Shown: positions 58,201 through 64,000 of the stretch, piece by piece
Layout of the letters: each line of letters opens with the position of its first letter
Numbering within the stretch: the stretch's first letter is position 1
NCBI GenBank assembly: GCA_024349245.1
Contig: JALDNG010000038.1
Location: forward strand, 620,001-684,000
Direction: 5' to 3'
From: Neodontobutis hainanensis
Lineage: Eukaryota; Chordata; Actinopteri; Gobiiformes; Odontobutidae
Length of the DNA: 64,000 nt
Translations under genes and position numbers: made by a program
The notes under the pieces: model-generated
The model's database searches: none
What the model was told of the DNA's origin: nothing
Seen by the model: the letters and a program-made list of their open reading frames with translations, nothing else

Positions 58201-60361
58201 TCTTGATTATGTCCTGGACATATTATAGTGTTTAAAAGATGAGGCCAAGAGTGTTAGTCACCTAAGAGTATGACTAACACAAACGCTAGAAACTTTTTCA
58301 CCTGATAAGGTTTTTGTGGGTCTAGGTTTCGGCTCAAATCTTGATACCCTAAAGATAAACAATGCTCGTAGAATAAAACTGGAACGTTAAAGTAAAAAAT
58401 CTGTCAGCTGCAGTTTTCACAGTGGAATTCAGGGACATTACAAACAACATTACAATAGAACAGTTTTATGTTTTGTGATGCATTTAGTCGACCTCATGAC
58501 ATTACATAACTGGATTTATGGATGGATTCATCTGTGTTCTACATGAACTATTTTACTTGAACAATTGACAAATGCTAATGTTGGTGCCATTAGCATTTGT
58601 CAATTGTTCAAATAAAATAAAATACCCTTTTCAACCTCAATGAATGGGGTATAAATGATTATGGTCTCGTGTTCAGTGTCACAGGACTTTGTTACTAGTA
58701 ATTTTAACTATTTTAACTACTTTACGTCTTCAGCAATCCTCCTCACTGCTGAAGAGACATTGTCCACAATAATCGCTTCCTACACCATTGACAATGTCAG
58801 CATCAGTAAAATACAGTATTTCCATTCATCGAGACTCGGTTTAAACTTAAATAATAACCATCAAAGCCGACAAAAGGTCACTGTTCACTGTCTTAGATTG
58901 AAAGAAAGGATTTAAACCAAATTGAAAACTACACTATAGCTCTGATTGTTTGAGTGGACGCTTGACAATGAAAAAGAAGAAAAAAAAAAAAAAGACCAAG
59001 GACAACTAGAGGACAAAGTGAGAACAGTGTCATTACCAGCTCCAGAGGAGACTCAAGCAGAGATAGAAAGAGGAAGAGGCGAGCAGATAAACCCCAGTGA
59101 AAGTACTGTCTTCATTTACCGGGGATTACAGCCTGATCTGATGCTCTCTGCAGGACCCTTTGCTCCGTCATGTGGCTCTATATTTAATTATTCGCTGCCT
59201 TTAAGAGGACCGCCTCAGTTGAACAGATCTCTGCACAATCATCTAAATTCGTTTTGAAACTGACACAGATGGTGGCTGCGGCCTGGCATTGAGCATCGAG
59301 GGTCGTTCATCGGCTGGGACAGGTCACAGAGAAACACCATGTGACAGGGAGTTATGTAAATATAAAAAACTTTATTTTTGCCTGTATTTGACCAAATTAC
59401 ATTTATTCTGTTTACATGAGAAGGATATTTGTGGCTGTGTAGATAAAACAGGATGTGCCAAAGGGCCAGATTTGTCTGACAACATTCACCTGTCTATTGT
59501 GCATATTTTACATTTTAACGTTTTGATAATAAACTATGATTACTCTGACACGGTAATTACATATGACTTTTAGGGCTAAAAACAGAGAATAAAAATATAT
59601 CTCAAATTGTTTTCCTTTTCTTGTCATTTGTAAGCATTTCCAAGAAACAAAACTAAAGTATTTTTGAAACATCAAATTATTGTCCATACCCAATTACCTT
59701 TTTAATGCTTTTAAAAACTTGCAGGAACATCTCAAACGTCATAATCATTAATAGTTGACACAAAGCAAGACGATGCATTTCAAAATGTGTGCAGCTTAAT
59801 AAGAAACAGATAACACTAACACAATTACGCTTTTTCAACAGACAGACTTTACAAAAGGGAAGTACTTTATTGGAGCAATAAAGATCTGTCACCCCATTGG
59901 TCCAAACCAGCCTTAGTTCAGTGGAAAGCTCAAAGCTTTGTGAAGGACAAGATGGATTTATTTAAGTCTGAACTCACAAAACAAGAATCCAACTGCAGTG
60001 CAAGATAACTGTAAACATTTACTCTTCTATTACTAATTGAGTATATTTGTTTTTTTAAAATCATATGGTCACAGCAGACATTTTGTTTCTTTGGCTCTAT
60101 GGTGTTAGTCAACATTGTAGAAATACCTTTTTAAAATAATGTTTAGTCCAACTCTTACAGGTCAGTCTTGGTGTGTGTTGCGATTGTACTCACTCTTGGT
60201 GAAGCGTGGTGGGTTGTCGTTTATGTCCGAGAGCATGATGCTGACCGTCGTGGTTCCAGAGAGGCCTCCCATCTGCCCGGCCATGTCTTTGGCCTGGATC
60301 ACTACCTGGTAGTTCTCCTTCACCTCACGATCCATCCCGGGCAGCGCTGTCTTTATCAGAC
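28006..60361 (-). CDS. cdh6: Type II classical cadherin, cadherin-6-like; last eight coding exons
   Basis: A calcium-dependent homophilic adhesion receptor of the plasma membrane. Eight minus-strand exons (60194-60361, 54229-54416, 45905-46158, 37271-37407, 33970-34091, 32949-33066, 31777-32028, 28006-28505) have lengths 168, 188, 254, 137, 122, 118, 252 and 500. As I recall, this is the characteristic pattern of vertebrate type II cadherins. Phases agree at every join, giving 578 residues and a TAA stop. They encode the end of EC2, EC3, EC4, EC5, a transmembrane helix and the catenin-binding tail. The signal peptide, propeptide, EC1 and most of EC2 lie beyond the window. The tail resembles CDH6 most closely among type II cadherins, and the convergent drosha neighbour matches human 5p13.3. 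CDH9, CDH10 and CDH18 are close relatives, so the symbol rests on tail similarity plus synteny. Confidence 0.93.
28506..31776 (-). other. cdh6 intron before the terminal exon, 3.3 kb
   Basis: Contains a 21-bp minisatellite (28671-28850) and a retroelement-tail scrap (31384-31425). The remainder shows no gene. Confidence 0.6.
28671..28850. repeat. Minisatellite, 21-bp unit
   Basis: Roughly eight copies of CATCTAAAACCTCTTCAAACC and variants in head-to-tail order, with decay toward the right end. It is about 165 bases inside the intron next to the cytoplasmic-tail exon. Confidence 0.8.
31777..32028 (-). CDS. cdh6: cdh6 exon: end of EC5 and transmembrane helix
   Basis: A 252-bp exon with acceptor TTGTATCTGCAG and donor CTCA|GTGAGT. 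It reads NTAWILTRRNNYNSLQKSIY, then VPVVISDGDFP and the paired-cysteine stretch VRVCTCDRDGNMKLCNAEAL. The transmembrane segment starts GLSTGALVAILLCVIILL. The split codon at the next junction makes methionine where I recall valine in human, a conservative change in the membrane core. Confidence 0.94.
32029..32948 (-). other. cdh6 intron, 0.9 kb
   Basis: AT-rich, no repeat family or exon recognised. Confidence 0.6.
32949..33066 (-). CDS. cdh6: cdh6 exon: middle of EC5
   Basis: A 118-bp exon with acceptor TTTGTGACAG and donor CAAAG|GTAACA. It reads RIQTVSATDPDEPLGGHRFF, then FSLAQEAAGKANFSVRDNK with a split aspartate codon. ANFS is a potential N-glycosylation site. Both splice sites are somewhat weak by eye, but length, phase and homology fit. 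Confidence 0.93.
33067..33969 (-). other. cdh6 intron, 0.9 kb
   Basis: No repeat or exon recognised. If the weak upstream donor at 33969 is not used, the frame of the previous exon stays open to 33823, adding about 49 residues before a stop. Confidence 0.55.
33970..34091 (-). CDS. cdh6: cdh6 exon: end of EC4 and EC4-EC5 linker
   Basis: A 122-bp exon with acceptor TGTGTTTCCCAG. After the split asparagine codon it reads NPRLVSRVPVYIRVLDVNDN, then PPTFATNYETFVCENAKANQ. DVNDNPP is the EC4-EC5 calcium linker, and the CENAKA phrase with its conserved cysteine is typical of type II EC5. The donor CAG|GTCGGT is weak, lacking the usual purine and A at +3/+4. Confidence 0.93.
34759..34811. repeat. (TA)n microsatellite, about 53 bp
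   Basis: An uninterrupted TA dinucleotide run of about 26 repeats. It is self-complementary, so it can extrude a cruciform and is likely length-variable. Confidence 0.95.
35151..35345 (+). mobile_element. tRNA-derived SINE, diverged copy 3 without the usual tail
   Basis: The head GCGCAGTGGCTCAGATGGTT and the core TTGTGTCCTTGGGCAAGACA match the SINEs at 19763 and 42410. The B-box region is decayed. After GCCTCCAGTGCC the sequence departs from the other copies, reading GTGTGAATGTGTGAGTGTAG and lacking the GGATAAAAGC tail. It may represent a different subfamily. ATTT repeats flank it on the left. Confidence 0.65.
36392..37258. repeat. G/T-rich satellite with 156-bp higher-order unit, next to a cdh6 splice donor
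   Basis: About 867 bp built from TTTCTGGTTGTG and TTTGTTTCTGGTTG words with rare variants (CTGTAAGTG, CTGGATGTG, TTTTGGATTTTGG). A longer unit beginning CTGTAAGTGTTTCTGG starts at 36606 and again at 36762. The two copies agree by eye over 156 bp, so there is a higher-order repeat. The + strand almost lacks A, so the minus (cdh6) strand almost lacks T. Stop codons are therefore scarce in all minus frames, which explains frames of 316 and 360 codons there. None of these is taken as a gene. Confidence 0.93.
37271..37407 (-). CDS. cdh6: cdh6 exon: middle of EC4, next to a large satellite
   Basis: A 137-bp exon with acceptor TCTTGTGTGCAG and donor TTCA|GTAAGT. It reads YSIDRRTDMDRVFNVHAGNG, then SLFILRELDREENAWHNISV and IATEF. 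The LDRE and the NGS and NIS glycosylation sequons are visible. About 10 bases into the downstream intron the G/T-rich satellite begins. The reading frame stays open from this exon through the satellite for roughly 300 codons, because the transcribed strand of the satellite almost lacks T. Confidence 0.94.
37670..37842 (+). repeat. Inverted homologous segment, copy A
   Basis: Its reverse complement is found, diverged, at 41049-41221. Shared blocks include TGGATCATTACCTCTT, CTTGATGCTTAAATTAGGCG, GGTTTGTTGTGA and TACCCCCCGCCTGCTGC. It does not belong to a repeat family I know. Confidence 0.8.
40056..40543 (-). mobile_element. Solo LTR of an LTR retrotransposon, with 5-bp target duplication
   Basis: Read on the minus strand it starts TGTGATGCCCC and ends GGGTTGTAACA, i.e. 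TG...CA ends, and is 488 bp long. It is directly flanked by CCCTT on both sides (40051-40055 and 40544-40548). Inside are a TATA-like TATTTATA (about 40478-40471) and an AATAAA on the minus strand (40135-40130) at the expected distance from its end. A TG/CA microsatellite occupies 40253-40319. No internal coding region is present, so it is a solo LTR left by LTR-LTR recombination. Superfamily (Ty3/gypsy-like or other) cannot be told from the LTR alone. Confidence 0.85.
40253..40319. repeat. (TG)n microsatellite inside the solo LTR
   Basis: A TG run with two TCTG interruptions. The open frame of Thr/His repeats on the minus strand is its shadow. Confidence 0.9.
41049..41221 (-). repeat. Inverted homologous segment, copy B
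   Basis: The reverse complement of this segment aligns with 37670-37842 in long, nearly identical blocks separated by small indels. The similarity stops on both sides, so the homologous core is about 173 bp. Confidence 0.8.
41490..42090 (+). pseudogene. Degenerate LINE reverse-transcriptase fragment
   Basis: Pieces in three shifted + frames read GTLDQLYTLSRVLEGLWEFA and MCFVDLEKAFDCVP. The latter is the reverse-transcriptase block with the first catalytic aspartate (F-V-D-L-E-K-A-F-D). Further pieces are LRAVRFLYDWSKSF and FPVHVGLQQD. Frameshifts and lost segments break it, and the YADD block and endonuclease are absent. It is typical of widespread fish non-LTR retrotransposons; the clade is not assigned. 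Confidence 0.75.
42410..42627 (+). mobile_element. tRNA-derived SINE, copy 2 (best preserved)
   Basis: The tRNA-like head has A box TAGCTCAGTGGGTAGAG and B box GGTTCGATTCC, followed by the core TTGTGTCCTTGGGCAAGACA. The tail is TTTGGATAAAAGCGTCCGCT with repeated AAATGT. The A and B boxes are internal RNA polymerase III promoter elements and look intact. It is closest to the copy at 19763. Confidence 0.9.
45905..46158 (-). CDS. cdh6: cdh6 exon: end of EC3 and start of EC4
   Basis: A 254-bp exon with acceptor TTTTCTTTCAG and donor GTGAG|GTATGG. It begins PLDFEKKRQYTLKVQVENV, passes through the calcium linker VEDVDEPPVF and ends SASDPDDKRSPV plus a split arginine codon. The EDVDEPP linker is the usual EC3-EC4 form. 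The acidic ASDPDD motif opens EC4. Confidence 0.94.
47355..47500. mobile_element. DNA-transposon terminal fragment, possibly PIF/Harbinger-like
   Basis: GGCCCTGTTTCAAGAAGCAG, then GTTTCACAAAGAGTTAATCT and CTGAACCTGGTCTAACCTGG, resemble terminal sequences of fish Harbinger-type MITEs. The other end is not evident, and the assignment is from memory of the motif style. Confidence 0.35.
50815..51155 (+). mobile_element. LINE 3' end remnant with (CCTA)n tail
   Basis: A short coding scrap VKLWNSLNDELKTCR followed by a stop is the usual C-terminal phrase of several fish non-LTR elements. It is followed by an untranslated region with GGCGTAAGCTTCCGCCGACA and CCTTTTCGG, T runs, AATAAA and a CCTACCTACCTACCTA tail at 51133-51151. 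Ending in a short tandem repeat is typical for such elements. Confidence 0.6.
53755..54081 (-). other. Unassigned 108-codon open frame in a cdh6 intron
   Basis: Starts with Met and has a very Lys-rich, AT-rich composition: segments include KVNKWKKNLGLQEKKVAVFL, KNTKIIQKWLHNGK and SKTGKWEEFDHD. From about 53830 a second frame reads TPVDNTGQTLGCGIKFVAHC, then FPEEKAN and a stop, which looks more protein-like than the end of the first frame. This could be one decayed coding piece with a frameshift. I do not recognise the family. It lies 148 bases downstream of a cadherin exon in the same sense. Chance is also possible. Confidence 0.3.
54229..54416 (-). CDS. cdh6: cdh6 exon: first part of EC3
   Basis: A 188-bp exon with acceptor GTCCTGCTTCAG and donor AAAG|GTCAGT. 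It reads LYEFRVPESLELGAALGSMR, then ALDADIGENAEMEYRI, and ends GVIRLRK. PES, the DADIGENA calcium motif and the GMFDI strand are standard for EC3 of type II cadherins. An NKSN sequence is a potential N-glycosylation site. It ends in phase 0. Confidence 0.94.
58012..58196. repeat. Homopyrimidine TTC/TTCC tract plus (TTA)n
   Basis: 58012-58074 and 58076-58179 are pure C/T, broken only by one G at 58075. They are built from TTCTTTC and CTTCCTTCTT words, followed by six TTA-type repeats. On the cdh6-sense strand this is GAA/GGAA-rich. Ser/Phe/Leu-rich open frames over it are artefacts. Confidence 0.95.
58557..58611. other. Perfect hairpin: 24-bp arms, 7-nt loop
   Basis: Arms 58557-58580 and 58588-58611 are exact reverse complements around the loop TTGGTGC. 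After one mismatch the pairing continues for several A/T bases outward, so the stem is about 31 bp. Its size resembles a microRNA precursor or a short palindromic MITE remnant. The stem is AT-rich and perfectly paired, unlike most animal pre-miRNAs, which carry bulges. Confidence 0.85.
60194..60361 (-). CDS. cdh6: cdh6 exon: end of EC2 and EC2-EC3 linker
   Basis: A 168-bp exon with acceptor CTCCTCCAG and donor AAGA|GTGAGT. It reads LIKTALPGMDREVKENYQVV, then QAKDMAGQMGGLSGTTTV and the linker DINDNPPRF. The MDRE, AKD and DxNDN motifs are the calcium-binding residues at the EC2/EC3 boundary. The first two bases complete a codon, probably glycine, from the exon beyond the window. This is the most 5' cadherin exon I can find. 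Confidence 0.94.
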
Positions 60362-61543
60362 CTGGAGGAGATCAATCAACACTGTTCATACTTTTGTCAT
60401 GGTTCACAATCTGTTCAAGCTCTTTCCAGTTATTTCCAGTTATCTTTCAAAGTTATTTGAAAACATACAAACCTTTTTTATGCTTTGACATACACATAAT
60501 ATACAAAGAACTGATTAGAATAACAACGGCTGACATTGACTTACAGTAGCATATGTTAAAATCTAAGTGGATTTTTCACTTCCCTGTTTTTTCACTTTGT
60601 GCTTCATAATGAGCCTGTGTTTTGCCTATTTTCCTCTTGACTTCCTGTTACCTGCAGTGCTGTGTGACGTGAGAGGCACAAGAGGCACTCCAGGACCAGG
60701 TCGACCTCAGAAATACAGGGAACAGTGCACTCGAAACAGAAGCAAATATTTTCTCTGGTTTGAGTTGGATCAGAGGGAGACCATCATTTTAACCTTGCCT
60801 CAAATGCCTTTTACAATATACCCATCTTATTTCTGAGTAGAGTCATTGTGGCTCATGCCAAACTTGTTTTTAATTGTTGGCTCATTCAATCATTTATATA
60901 TGTAGCTGTTTGTGTAGTGCTGTTGTTTGTACAGATTTCTAATACAATATAATGTAAAGCATAGTCAATAAATATTATTTTTTAATAATAAAGTTATTAA
61001 TGTTGAACAGCTTTTCAACTTCAATGTTTCTTTGATGGAATTTGTACATAAATTGGTTTTAGGAATGTAACACTAAAAACTACATAAAATAAAAACCGAT
61101 TATAGACATAGCAGCTGCATTTCCGTGAACAGATTAAATCAGCATTTGGAATGTGTAAAATAGAAATTCTCTCACTTGAAAAATAGTCCAATAAAGTTAA
61201 AACAATTTTTCAAAAATAAAATTAAATGTGATGTAGTCTAATAACACAGATTTATTTAGAATGAAACATGTGGAATACGTGACATAGCATAAATGATGGC
61301 AAACAGCATAAAAATATGCTGCTATTTAACAGAAATACAGTGTGTGGGTCCTGTTGCTGGTGACGCCCGCTGACTGCAATAAAAGCAGCATTTATTTTAT
61401 ATCCTTTAGGATGATACAAAAGTAATACATGCTAAATAAAAACATTGGTAGATTTCATCTTGCTAAAAGCTTCTTTATCTGCAGATATTAGACTTACTGG
61501 AACCTCATATGACAAGCCGGTGTTGACCAATAGGAGTGTTCCT

Positions 61544-62150
61544 TTGTGGAGGTTCTCAATCATCCAGGACATCTTGAAGAAAAGGTTAAAGCAAAAGCAT
61601 CTGAACTCAGTTTTCAAGGTGAAGAGGTTTTGTCTCTAATTCCCAGAGACTGTCAATTCTGAGATCAACTGATTAGAGAGCTGGGCTTATATCTTTAGAG
61701 GTGGACAATTAACCTGATTAACTCTGCCACTGGGATGCACGTGGCAGAGTGGTTAGCACTCCTGCCTCAGAGCAAGAAGGTCATGAGTTCAAAACTTGGC
61801 CAACTCCGGTCTTTCTGTGAGGAGTCTGCATGACCTCCGTGTGTTACCGTGGGTTCTCTCCAGGTACTCCGGCTTCCTCCCACCGTCCAAAAACATGCAT
61901 GTGTAGGTTAATTGGCAACTCTAAAGTGTCCCTAGTGAATAAATTGAGGACCCCCTCGAAAACTAGATGATTCATCTTAAAATGTGAACAAATAAATAAA
62001 CCTGATTTTAGTTTTAATTTGAACAAAAATGGCTTCCTTCACACCTCTATCAAACCATTGGGCCTCTCTGGCCAAAATTCAGACATTGCTGTCCTTTGAA
62101 AACTGAGTCCAGATGCTTTTGCTATAACCTTTTTTTTCCAAGCATGTGAT
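61544..62150. mobile_element. Second Penelope-like copy, split by a SINE
   Basis: The left part (TGGAGGTTCTCAATCATCCA, then AAAGCATCTGAACTCAGTTT and TCAAGGTGAAGA) matches the arm of the copy at 16759-17910. The right part (TGGCTTCCTTCACACCTCTA, ATTGCTGTCCTTTGAAAACT, then CCAGATGCTTTTG) matches another piece of the same element, including the end of the GIY-YIG region. Most of the coding part is gone. The two parts are separated by a SINE at 61720-61998. Confidence 0.7.
61720..61998 (+). mobile_element. tRNA-derived SINE nested in the Penelope-like copy
   Basis: The head reads TGGCAGAGTGGTTAGCACTC and a decayed B-box region ATGAGTTCAAAA. The body has GGTACTCCGGCTTCCTCCCA and AAAACATGCATGTGTAGGTT, and it ends in an AAATAAAT stretch. 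The 9-mer AACCTGATT is found directly before (61711-61719) and after it (61999-62007), a likely target-site duplication. It is a different family from the SINEs at 19763 and 42410. Confidence 0.7.
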
Positions 62151-62235
62151 TGGCCAAAGCTTCCTATTCCTAGTATACCATAAGGGTTTAAACCATTTTC
62201 CATTCTAGAAGAAAAATAATATATGATAATAAGAT

Positions 62236-63500
62236 CTCTTAGCTCTTAGAGTTCTTAGAGTGCCGAGATAATCCATCCACCTCACAGGTGTGGCATTTCA
62301 AGATGGTGAAAAGAGAGCATGATTATTGCACAGATGTGCCTTAGGCTGCCACTGTAAAATGTGCCGTTTTACTGTATTGGAGAGTCTTAACTGGTGTGAA
62401 CACTATTTGCCTCACGCAGTGCAACACAACAGTGGTTGTTGGCCTCTTCAATGGCTGTGACAAGTTGCTGGATATTGGAAGGAACTAGATCACACTGTTG
62501 TATATGCTGATCCAGAGCATTCCAAACATGCTCAACAGGTGACATGTGTGGTGGCCATGCAAGCCTCCAGGATCTGTGTACAGATCCTTGTAACATGAGC
62601 TGTGCATTATCTGCTGCAGTGATGATGGTCGTGGATGAATGGAACATCAAAGGGGTTTAGGATCTCATCACAGTATAATTGTGCATTCAAAAAGATCATT
62701 AATAAAATGCACGTCCATAACATACGCCTGCCCATACCGTACCCCTACCCCCACCATGGGCCACTCGATCCGCAACGTTAACATCAGCAAACCACTCACC
62801 CACACGACGCCATACACACTGTTTGCCATCATCCATGAAGAGAACACCTCAACAAACTGCCAGACGTTATTGAATGTGAGCATTTTCCCACTCAAGTTGG
62901 TTAACAACAACAAACTGCAGTCATGTTGAGACCCCAATGAGGAAGCCGAGCGCAGATGAGCTTTTCTGAGACATTTTCTGACAGTTGGTTACACAGACTG
63001 ATTGTTTCAGCAGCTGTCCGGGCGGCTGGTCTCAGAGGATCTTGAAGGTGAAGATGCTGGATTTGGAGGTCCTTGACTGGTGTGGTTACACGTGGTCTGC
63101 TGTTGTGAGGTCGGATGGATGTACTGCTAAGTTATTTAAAATCTTCATGGTAGTGAAATAAATTAAATTGATGGGTAACAGCTCTGGTGGACATTTCTGC
63201 ACTCAGCCACCTGTGCGCTCCCTCAAAACCTGTGACATCTGTGGCATTGTGCAGTGATAAAACTGTACATTTTAGAGTGGCCTTTTATTGTGGCCAGCTT
63301 AAGGCACACCTTAAGCTGGCCACAATAATCATGCTCTCTAATCAGGTTCTTGATATGCCACACCTGTGAGGTAGATGGATTATCTCGGCAAAGTGCAAAA
63401 ATGCTCACTAACACAGATTTCGACAGATTTCTAAACAATATTTGAGAGAAATAGGCCTTTTGTGTTCATAGAAAAAGTCTTAGATCTTTGAGTTTAGATA
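62236..63500 (-). pseudogene. Tc1/mariner-like transposon relic with long terminal inverted repeats
   Basis: On the minus strand HMSPVEHVWNALDQHIQQ (near 62500) is the block with the third catalytic acidic residue of a Tc1-type DDE transposase. Upstream pieces in other frames continue it to about 63120, broken by frameshifts. The ends are inverted repeats: CACCTCACAGGTGTGGCAT at 62278 pairs with TGCCACACCTGTGAGGT near 63355, with further matching around GATAATCC and GCATGATTATTG. It is inactive. The right end also carries a perfect palindrome (63285-63328). Confidence 0.7.
63285..63328. other. Perfect palindrome: 20-bp arms, 4-nt loop
   Basis: Arms 63285-63304 and 63309-63328 are exact reverse complements around CACA. 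It sits within the right terminal repeat of the Tc1-like relic. The left terminal repeat lacks it, so it arose after or during insertion, or was lost on the left. Confidence 0.85.
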
Positions 63501-64000
63501 CAATGACAGCTACACTTAATGGTCCTCAGCAGCATCAGACGGCTGTAGTGTAACAAACTTTAAAAGGCAATAGTCAATCTGTGAACAATGGACTATGCAT
63601 GTACATAACATATGATGGACTATGGGTTAAACACATTCACTTGCCTTGATATGGTCCACCTAATAAAGGCTAACGGTAGCTACACATCACAGTACAACAG
63701 TTCTCTAACTCTGGGCTCTCTCCAAGACCCGGATGTACTGCTCAGAAAACTGAATTTTAAAACTGAAATTGAGTTGTATTATTCATTCAGCTTGAGCAAT
63801 TCAGATTGAGTTTGAGGACTTCAAATTCAAATACAACATATTCAGTTTCAGTTTCTAGTGGCACAAATATTAGCCCAAAGCAGTTGTAGTGTCTAACCAC
63901 AACACATACATCTACTGTATATACCATATAGAGTAGATTTACTAAAAATAAACTCATAAACATGTATGGTGTGACTCATGCAGTTGTCAGCTGTACAGCC

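Larger units (their letters stand above)
54417..60193 (-). other. cdh6 intron, 5.8 kb
   Basis: Holds a long pyrimidine tract (58012-58179) with a TTA microsatellite and a perfect hairpin (58557-58611). The stretches 56100-56360, 57280-57560 and 59020-59340 are GC-richer and repeat-free. No exon seen. Confidence 0.6.
60362..64000 (-). other. cdh6 intron running out of the window
   Basis: I searched for the next upstream exon (EC2, with a DADDPTYGN-type motif, expected 120 bp) and did not find it. The segment holds a Penelope-like copy with nested SINE (61544-62150) and a Tc1-like relic (62236-63500). Sequence at 60600-61540 and 63500-64000 is AT-rich with nothing recognised. Confidence 0.6.

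Noticed and set aside
57941..58235. Three overlapping plus-strand open frames rich in Ser, Phe and Leu
   Set aside because: Translation of a TTC/TTCC microsatellite; no real coding content.
60362..64000. Search for the next upstream cadherin exon (EC2, 120 bp)
   Set aside because: No sequence encoding the expected EC2 motif with splice sites was found; the exon probably lies beyond the window.

Overview
This window is vertebrate nuclear DNA, most probably from a teleost fish. Its coding sequence is split into short exons with GT-AG borders inside large introns. Its repeats are fish-like: tRNA-derived SINEs, a Penelope-like element with a GIY-YIG domain, Tc1-like and LINE remnants. The species cannot be read from the sequence.

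Two genes are present, both incomplete, lying tail to tail. On the + strand, the last five coding exons of drosha (positions 1073 to 20859) encode the end of the second RNase III domain, the double-stranded RNA-binding domain and the C-terminal tail of the nuclear microRNA-processing enzyme. On the - strand, eight exons of a type II classical cadherin, best matched to cdh6 (28006 to 60361, 3' end at the low coordinate), encode the protein from the end of extracellular repeat EC2 to the C-terminus, including the transmembrane helix and the p120- and beta-catenin-binding tail. DROSHA and CDH6 are also convergent neighbours on human 5p13.3, so this looks like conserved synteny.

Layout: 1-20859 drosha exons and introns (the last intron is 10.5 kb and carries a Penelope-like insertion and a SINE); 20860 to about 22195 probable drosha 3' UTR; about 22196-23440 intergenic spacer with a consensus CTCF motif; about 23441-28005 probable cdh6 3' UTR; 28006-60361 cdh6 exons and introns; 60362-64000 cdh6 intron sequence running out of the window, with a nested Penelope/SINE insertion and a Tc1-like relic.

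The two genes do not act in one pathway; the link between them is positional. The most unusual structures are non-coding: an 870-bp G/T-rich satellite with a 156-bp higher-order repeat about 10 bp from the splice donor of one cadherin exon, an inverted pair of about 173-bp homologous segments inside one cadherin intron, a perfect 24-bp-arm hairpin, a solo LTR with 5-bp target duplications, and the Penelope-like insertion with a 14-bp target duplication. I found no bacterial-type system, CRISPR array, tRNA gene or rRNA gene.
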